Source of the DNA: Amycolatopsis thermoflava N1165 | Lineage (GTDB): Bacteria; Actinomycetota; Actinomycetes; Mycobacteriales; Pseudonocardiaceae | Assembly: GCF_000473265.1 (NCBI RefSeq) | Contig: NZ_KI421511.1 | Coordinates: 1,229,731-1,293,730 of the forward strand | Direction: 5' to 3' | Length of the DNA: 64,000 nucleotides | Shown: piece by piece, positions 59,238 through 64,000 of the stretch | How the letters are laid out: each line of letters begins with the position of its first letter | Position numbering within the stretch: position 1 is the stretch's first letter | Translations under genes and position numbers: made by a program | Notes under the pieces: generated by a model | Told to the model about the DNA's origin: nothing | Seen by the model: the letters and a program-made list of their open reading frames with translations, nothing else | The model's database searches: none

Positions 59238-61841
59238 ATGGAGGAGAAGGCGGCGAATCCCGCCGGCGGGCGGCGGTGGGGTGTCCCGCACACGAAGGTC
59301 GTGCCACCACGGCTGCCGGGAAATTTCGTGCATCGCCCGGGGTTGTGCGAAAAACTCGCCCACGCGGTGGCCACCAGCCCGGTCACGCTCGTCTGCGCGC
59401 CCGCGGGGTGCGGGAAGACGTTGCTGCTGGCCGAATGGATGTCCACACTGGCACGGGACGCGGTGTGGGTTTCGCTCGACCACGACGACGACACCGCGCA
59501 GCACTTCCTGACGTCGCTGCGGTTCGCCATCGCCGAGCACGCGCCCGCGACGGCGGAACCCGCGCTGCGCCACCGGTCCGCGCCGCCCGGCGACGCCGCG
59601 GTGACGGTCGCCGAACTGCTCCAGGCGATCGAGGCGCTGCCCGGCAGGCTCGTCGTGGTGCTCGACAACGTCCAGGAGATCCCCGGCCGCGACGTCCTGC
59701 GGGTGCTCGCCGCGGTGATCCGGCACCAGCCCCGCAACCTCCGCCTGGTGCTGGCCGCGCGGTCGGATCCGCTGCTGCCGCTGGCGAAGCTGCGCGTGCA
59801 GGGCCGTCTGACGGAGTTCCGCGCGGACGCGTTGCGGTTCGGGCCCGCCGAGGCGCGTGAGCTGCTCGACGGTTGCGGTGTCCGGCTCCCCGAAGACCAG
59901 TTGCTGCGCCTGGTGAGCCAGACCGACGGCTGGGCCGCCGGGCTGCGGCTGGCCGCGCGTTCGCTGCGCACCACCCAGGACCCGGACCGGTTCGTGCCGT
60001 ACTTCGCCGGCCACGACCACGCCATGGCCGACTTCCTCACCGGCGAGGTGCTCGCGCACCTGCCCGGCGACGCGCGCGAGATCCTGGCCATGCTGAGCGT
60101 GAGCGACCGGGTGACGCCGCGACTGGCCGCGGCGCTGACCGGGCGCGACGACGTCGGCGGTCTGCTGGCGGGGCTCGAACGGGAGGGCGTGCTGGTCACC
60201 GCGATCGAGGGCGAGCCGCCGTGGTACCAGCTGCACCCCCTGCTGCGCGCCTATCTGCGGACCGAGCTCGCGCGGCACCAGCCGGACCTGGTCACGATGC
60301 TGCACCAGCGGGCCGCGCGGTGGTTCGCCGGCCAGGACCGGCCCCGGGAGGCGCTGTTGCACGCCGAGCAGACCGGCGACGAGGGCGCTGCCGCCGAACT
60401 GTTGCACGCGAAGGGGATGGACGTGCTGCTCGACGGCGGGCCCGGGCTCGTGCTGCGCGCGCTGGACGCCGCGGGGAGCATCGTCGCGCGGGATCCCCGG
60501 CTCCTGCTCTTCGCCGCGCTGGCCCACCTCGAGCTCGGCGAGCTGTCCGCGGCCGAGTCGGACATCGCGCGCAGCTCCCGGGGGTGGCCCGAGCGGCCGG
60601 ACGACTGGCTCGCCGAGCTCCGGCGGCTCGTGGTGTCCGCGCACGGGCTGGCCTGCGGCCGGGCCCCGGCGCCCGGCGGCGCCGGGGTGTGCCGGTCGGC
60701 CGCGGTGGAGGCGTGGGCCCGGCTGGACCACGGTGTCGCGCTGCTCGCGGTGGGCGACCACGGCGGCGCGGCCGGCGAGCTCGCGGCCGCGGACCGGCTC
60801 AGCGACGAGCAGGACCTGCACTACCTGGAAGTGCACACGAAGGCGGCGCACGCCATGCTGGCGGTGGCCGCGGGCGACGACGTCGCGGCCGCGGAGGCGA
60901 GCGAGCTCGCCCTCACCCTCGCCGGGCAGGGCACCTGGAGACGCTCTCCGTGGCTGGCGGTGTGCCGCGCGATCCTCGGCTTCGCCCGGTTGCTGCGGAC
61001 CGATCTGCGTGGCGCCCTGGATCTCGCGGCCGGCCTGGACGGTGCCGAGCCGAGCGCGCTGCGCTTCGCGGGCGGGGTCATCGAAGGCGCCGCCCGGTTC
61101 GACGGCGGCGACCGCACGGCCGGGCTGAAACTGCTGCAGGACAGCCGGAGCGCCCTCGCCGACGCGCCGGTGCCGCGACCGCTGGCCGCGATGGCGATGG
61201 CCCTGGAGCACCAGTGCGCGCTCGTCCTGGCGCAGGCCCCGCACGCCCGCGACGCCGCCGAGTGGGGCGCGCGGCGGCTCGGTCCCGTGGCCGAGGTGCA
61301 CCTCACCGTGGCGCGAGCCCGGTTCGCGCGCGGCGACGTGGACGGATCCGTTCGCGCCCTGCGGGCTTCGCGGGAGCCGGGCGTGCCCAGGCTGGCCGCC
61401 GGCACGGACATCGAACTGGCGCTGCTCGACGCCGCGACGGCGCTGCGGCTCGGCTGCCGCACCAAGGCCAGGGGAGCTCTCGAGGAGGCGCTCGTCTCGG
61501 CCGTGCCGGCCGGGATCGTCCGCCCGTTCGCCTACGCCGACCCGGACGTGAAAGTGCTGCTGCTGGACCAGATGGGCGGGTTCGGCGCGGCCGAGACCTT
61601 CGCCGCGCGGCTCCGGCGGGTCCTGACCGAGGACGGCGCGGCGACCGCGGCGGTGCTGACGAACCGGGAACTGGTCGTGCTGACGCGCCTGACCTCACCG
61701 CAGCCCCTGGACGAGGTGGCCTCGGAACTGCGGGTGTCGGTGAACACGGTGAAGACCCACGTGCGGGCCATCTACGCCAAGCTGGGCGTGAACAACCGGC
61801 GGGCGGCCGTGGTCGCGGCGCGGGAGCTAGGCCTCGGCTGA
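59238..61841 (+). CDS. MalT-like ATP-binding LuxR regulator, copy 2
   Basis: An 867-residue paralogue of the preceding protein. Walker A CAPAGCGKT lies at residues 53-61, the TPR-like middle is long, and the C-terminal HTH reads VLTNRELVVLTRLTSPQPLDEVASEL, NTVKTHVRAIYAKLG. Both proteins share the order ATPase-helical repeats-LuxR HTH with the 43578 product. ATG 59238 seems leaderless. Its stop lies inside the end of the convergent HdeD-like gene (15-base overlap). Inducer and targets unknown. Confidence 0.88.
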   Translation: MEEKAANPAGGRRWGVPHTKVVPPRLPGNFVHRPGLCEKLAHAVATSPVTLVCAPAGCGKTLLLAEWMSTLARDAVWVSLDHDDDTAQHFLTSLRFAIAEHAPATAEPALRHRSAPPGDAAVTVAELLQAIEALPGRLVVVLDNVQEIPGRDVLRVLAAVIRHQPRNLRLVLAARSDPLLPLAKLRVQGRLTEFRADALRFGPAEARELLDGCGVRLPEDQLLRLVSQTDGWAAGLRLAARSLRTTQDPDRFVPYFAGHDHAMADFLTGEVLAHLPGDAREILAMLSVSDRVTPRLAAALTGRDDVGGLLAGLEREGVLVTAIEGEPPWYQLHPLLRAYLRTELARHQPDLVTMLHQRAARWFAGQDRPREALLHAEQTGDEGAAAELLHAKGMDVLLDGGPGLVLRALDAAGSIVARDPRLLLFAALAHLELGELSAAESDIARSSRGWPERPDDWLAELRRLVVSAHGLACGRAPAPGGAGVCRSAAVEAWARLDHGVALLAVGDHGGAAGELAAADRLSDEQDLHYLEVHTKAAHAMLAVAAGDDVAAAEASELALTLAGQGTWRRSPWLAVCRAILGFARLLRTDLRGALDLAAGLDGAEPSALRFAGGVIEGAARFDGGDRTAGLKLLQDSRSALADAPVPRPLAAMAMALEHQCALVLAQAPHARDAAEWGARRLGPVAEVHLTVARARFARGDVDGSVRALRASREPGVPRLAAGTDIELALLDAATALRLGCRTKARGALEEALVSAVPAGIVRPFAYADPDVKVLLLDQMGGFGAAETFAARLRRVLTEDGAATAAVLTNRELVVLTRLTSPQPLDEVASELRVSVNTVKTHVRAIYAKLGVNNRRAAVVAARELGLG

Positions 61842-62438
61842 GCGGTGACCGTGGCGCGGGACCGTGCCGTGCTCCTCGCGGCGCACCTCCAAGCCCCAGC
61901 CGAAGAGCAGCGCGCCGCCCAGCACCAGTTGCAGCCCGAGGATCCAGACCAGCACGACCAGGCTCGCCGAGGTGTAGGCGAGCACGAGGATGCCGGTGAC
62001 CAGCGCGAGCGCTCCGCTGGCGACCCGCCAGGCGCTGCCGGTCTCCCGTTCCGCCAGCCCGTGCACGATCTGGACCAGGCCCGCGACCACCCAGAACATC
62101 CCGAGCAGCAGCGTCAGCGCCGCCAGCGTCGGGAACGGGTACCGCACGAAGACGATGCCCACCAGGATCGACAGCACGCCGGCCAGCACGGGCAGCGTGC
62201 GCTGCGCCGCGGACCGGTCCCCGGCGGACACCGCCGAGACGAGCCGGACGACGCCGTCGACGATCGCGGAGATCCCGAAGACCACGGCGATGACCTTCAG
62301 CGTGGCTTCCGGCCAGGCGAGGACCACCGCGCCGGCGGCGATGGTCCCGACGCCGATCGCCATGACGGCCCCGGACGAGCCTGCCGCACTGGCGAGTGAG
62401 TGGACGGTCCCGCGTCGCGGGCTGGTGTTCGCGGTCAT
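61827..62438 (-). CDS. HdeD/DUF308 family membrane protein
   Basis: A 203-residue protein with six hydrophobic helices and short loops (VMAIGVGTIAAGAVVLAWPEATLKVIAVVFGI, then LLGMFWVVAGLVQIVHGLAE, then WILGLQLVLGGALLFGWG). The pairwise repeated pattern fits the HdeD/DUF308 family, known from acid and stress resistance. No catalytic residues are expected. CAT at 62436-62438 marks the start. It converges with the LuxR gene. Confidence 0.83.
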   Translation of the reverse strand: MTANTSPRRGTVHSLASAAGSSGAVMAIGVGTIAAGAVVLAWPEATLKVIAVVFGISAIVDGVVRLVSAVSAGDRSAAQRTLPVLAGVLSILVGIVFVRYPFPTLAALTLLLGMFWVVAGLVQIVHGLAERETGSAWRVASGALALVTGILVLAYTSASLVVLVWILGLQLVLGGALLFGWGLEVRREEHGTVPRHGHRSAEA

Positions 62439-62688
62439 CGCGCCTCCTCGGTCGTGTCCTGGCGGCAGCGTCCTCCCGCGCGGGAGCGGGGAACTCACCC
62501 CGGCCGGGTGATGCCGCACCGGTCACCCGGAGTGACGCTGCCGGGGTGACCACGCGCGGGACGTGCGCATCGAGGCGCGGGCACCACGTGCGGGCGGCGC
62601 GCCCGGGGAAGCCGACGGGACGCCGGCCCCACGGGATGCGCCGTCCGCGGCGCGTGATCCCCAGCGGGTGTCGAGCAACGGAGGCGTC

Positions 62689-63099
62689 ATGACACTGGCA
62701 CAATCGGAGTACCCGTTCCTGGACCTGGTCTGGACCATGCTGGTGTTCTTCGGCTGGGTGATCTGGTTCTGGCTCCTCGTCGTCATCTTCGGCGATCTCT
62801 TCCGGCGCTCGGACGTCTCCGGGTGGGGCAAGGCGGGCTGGACCGTGCTCGTGCTGGTGCTGCCCTTCCTCGGGGTGCTGATCTACCTCGTCGCGCAGGG
62901 CAAGCACATGGGCGAGCGCAGGCGGGCCGAAGCGGTCGCCGCGCAGAACCAGTTCGACGACTACGTCCGCAACGTCGCCCACAACGGCGGCGGGAACGGC
63001 GCGGCGAGCCAGATCGCCGAGGCCAAGAAGCTGCTGGACAGCGGGGCCATCGACGACAAGGAGTACCAGGACCTCAAGGCGAAGGCACTGGCCCGGTGA
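62689..63099 (+). CDS. SHOCT-domain membrane protein
   Basis: A 136-residue protein with two membrane helices (about 12-35 and 47-68; WVIWFWLLVVIFGDLFRRS, then WTVLVLVLPFLGVLIYLVAQG) and a C-terminal SHOCT module (IAEAKKLLDSGAIDDKEYQDLKAKAL). The N-terminal part matches the phospholipase-D-nuclease N-terminal (PLDc_N)-like hairpin often fused with SHOCT. The GKHMGERRRAE stretch links the two. ATG 62689 follows GGAGGC. Function unknown; it probably oligomerises at the membrane. Confidence 0.85.
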   Translation: MTLAQSEYPFLDLVWTMLVFFGWVIWFWLLVVIFGDLFRRSDVSGWGKAGWTVLVLVLPFLGVLIYLVAQGKHMGERRRAEAVAAQNQFDDYVRNVAHNGGGNGAASQIAEAKKLLDSGAIDDKEYQDLKAKALAR

Positions 63100-63131
63100 G
63101 ACCGGCGCCCGGATGACCGGGGCGGTCCGGG

Positions 63132-63716
63132 ATGGCGCCCGGTGTGGGGGAGCGGGTACGGGCGCACCGGGGACGGTTCCTCGTCCTCGGTGTGCTCCGC
63201 CCCTCGCTGACCGTCGCGCTGCTGGTCACCGCGTACTACGTGCTCCCGCTGGGGGACCGGGTGCGCGGCGGCGGCGCGGTGTTCCTGGCCGCCGGGCTGG
63301 CGGTGGTGACGGCGGTGGTCGTGTGGGAGGTCCGCGCGATCCTGCGGTCGCCGTACCCGCTCCTGCAGGGTGTGCAGGCACTGGCCCTGGTGGTCCCGTT
63401 GTTCCTGCTCCTGTTCGCCGGGGCCTACCACAGCATCGAGCTGGTGCGGCCGGGCAGTTTCACCGGCGCGCTCAGCAAGACCGACGCCCTGTACTTCGTG
63501 GTGACGGTGTTCGCCACGGTGGGCTTCGGCGACATCACCCCGGTCGCGGAGCCGGCGCGGATCCTGGTCACCGTGCAGATGCTCGGTGATCTGCTCCTGC
63601 TGGGCCTCGGCCTGCGGGTGATCCTCACCGCCGTGCGGCACGGCCGCGACCGGGCGGAGAAAACCGGAGGAGACGATGACCGAGACCGCGATCTCCGAGC
63701 ACGGGATGATCGGTGA
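63132..63716 (+). CDS. Two-pore-helix type potassium channel subunit
   Basis: A 194-residue membrane protein with a pore loop carrying a K+ selectivity filter, TVGFGD (residues 129-134), between two helices, preceded by two or three further hydrophobic segments (VTAYYVLPLGD, VFLAAGLAVVTAVVVW). The Phe in place of Tyr in the filter is known in prokaryotic channels. It probably forms tetramers for K+ flux. The last 41 bases overlap the GH15 gene. Its ligand gating is unknown. Confidence 0.85.
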   Translation: MAPGVGERVRAHRGRFLVLGVLRPSLTVALLVTAYYVLPLGDRVRGGGAVFLAAGLAVVTAVVVWEVRAILRSPYPLLQGVQALALVVPLFLLLFAGAYHSIELVRPGSFTGALSKTDALYFVVTVFATVGFGDITPVAEPARILVTVQMLGDLLLLGLGLRVILTAVRHGRDRAEKTGGDDDRDRDLRARDDR

Positions 63717-64000
63717 CCTGCACACGGTCGCACTGGTGACGACGGACGGGTCGATCGACTGGTTCTGCTGTCCGCGGTTCGACTCGCCGAGCGTGTTCGG
63801 CGCGCTGCTCGACGACGAGCGCGGCGGCCGGTTCCGGGTGCGCCCGGCGGGCGATTTCACCAGCCGCCAGATGTACTACCCGGACAGCGCGGTGCTGATC
63901 ACGCGGTTCTTCACCGCGGAGGGGGTCGGCGAGGTCGGCGACTTCATGCCGCCCGCGGGGGAGCACGCGACCGGCAACCACCGGATCGTGCGGCTGATCC
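63676..64000 (+). CDS. Glycoside hydrolase family 15 protein, N-terminal part (cut by window end)
   Basis: The first 108 codons of a GH15 glucoamylase/trehalase-type enzyme: EHGMIGDLHTVALVTTDGSIDWFCCPRFDSPSVFGALLDDERGG is the family's usual N-terminus. The catalytic (alpha/alpha)6 domain lies past the window end, so the activity (glucoamylase, trehalase or another glucosidase) cannot be set. ATG 63676 follows CGGAGGAGA. It overlaps the channel gene by 41 bases. Confidence 0.88.
   Translation, partial: MTETAISEHGMIGDLHTVALVTTDGSIDWFCCPRFDSPSVFGALLDDERGGRFRVRPAGDFTSRQMYYPDSAVLITRFFTAEGVGEVGDFMPPAGEHATGNHRIVRLI

Overview
The window looks like chromosomal DNA of a high-GC actinomycete, most likely Pseudonocardiaceae (Amycolatopsis or a close relative). 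The grounds are G/C-ending codons almost everywhere, frequent GTG starts and ATGA/GTGA gene overlaps, a sortase class E style LAXTG surface protein, CsoR-type copper control, BioQ-type biotin control, and a DosR/DevR-like dormancy island. This is inference from gene content; no rRNA or tRNA gene is visible to fix the taxon.

Layout. (1) 1-3.5 kb: end of a hydroxyacid dehydrogenase, then an AtuA/DUF1446 + DUF4387 operon, a broken MmgE/PrpD gene and an alpha/beta hydrolase. (2) 3.5-7.4 kb: a branched-chain-type 2-oxoacid dehydrogenase operon (E1alpha-E1beta-E2), divergent from an Lrp/AsnC regulator. (3) 7.5-17 kb: a DosR-regulon-like island with a DosS-like GAF/GAF histidine kinase, an Acg-type nitroreductase, a DDN-like/membrane fusion preceded by three coupled partial copies of its own 5' end, four universal stress proteins plus one remnant, a broken CBS/BON gene, an Rv1733c-like protein and a three-helix-bundle protein. 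Four DosR-like boxes and a terminal hairpin delimit it; no response regulator is present. (4) 17.1-23.1 kb: sulfur/copper block with a persulfide-dioxygenase-rhodanese, a CstR-like repressor, a 52-residue Cys-rich protein, then CopA, a His-rich exported protein, CopZ and CsoR. Three TACCC-type palindromes precede the transcription units. (5) 23.2-27.3 kb: glycolipid-binding protein, an SDR/TetR pair, and a graveyard of broken SDR, ABC transporter, DUF1048 and PadR genes.

(6) 27.3-33.9 kb: large APC permease, BioQ-like TetR, bioB-bioA-bioF (no bioD) and a VOC protein. (7) 34-42 kb: TetR, mycofactocin-type SDR, MHS transporter, secreted hydrolase, MarR, DJ-1/PfpI protein, LysR, a membrane protein with a ComEA-like helix-hairpin-helix, and another SDR. 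(8) 42-46.2 kb: a broken membrane protein gene, the LAXTG surface protein and a large ATPase-LuxR regulator. (9) 46.4-64 kb: envelope and stress genes: YceI, an archease-like protein, PlsC, paired four-helix membrane proteins, DUF1269, DAG kinase, DUF2252, RDD, a lipoprotein, a large membrane protein with a small partner, two tandem MalT-like LuxR regulators, HdeD-like, SHOCT and K+ channel proteins, and the start of a GH15 enzyme.

Two themes stand out. Redox, hypoxia, thiol and copper stress functions are concentrated in 7-23 kb, each with recognisable candidate operators. At least nine genes have lost internal segments while keeping recognisable pieces of the original protein, a pattern spread from 2 to 42 kb.
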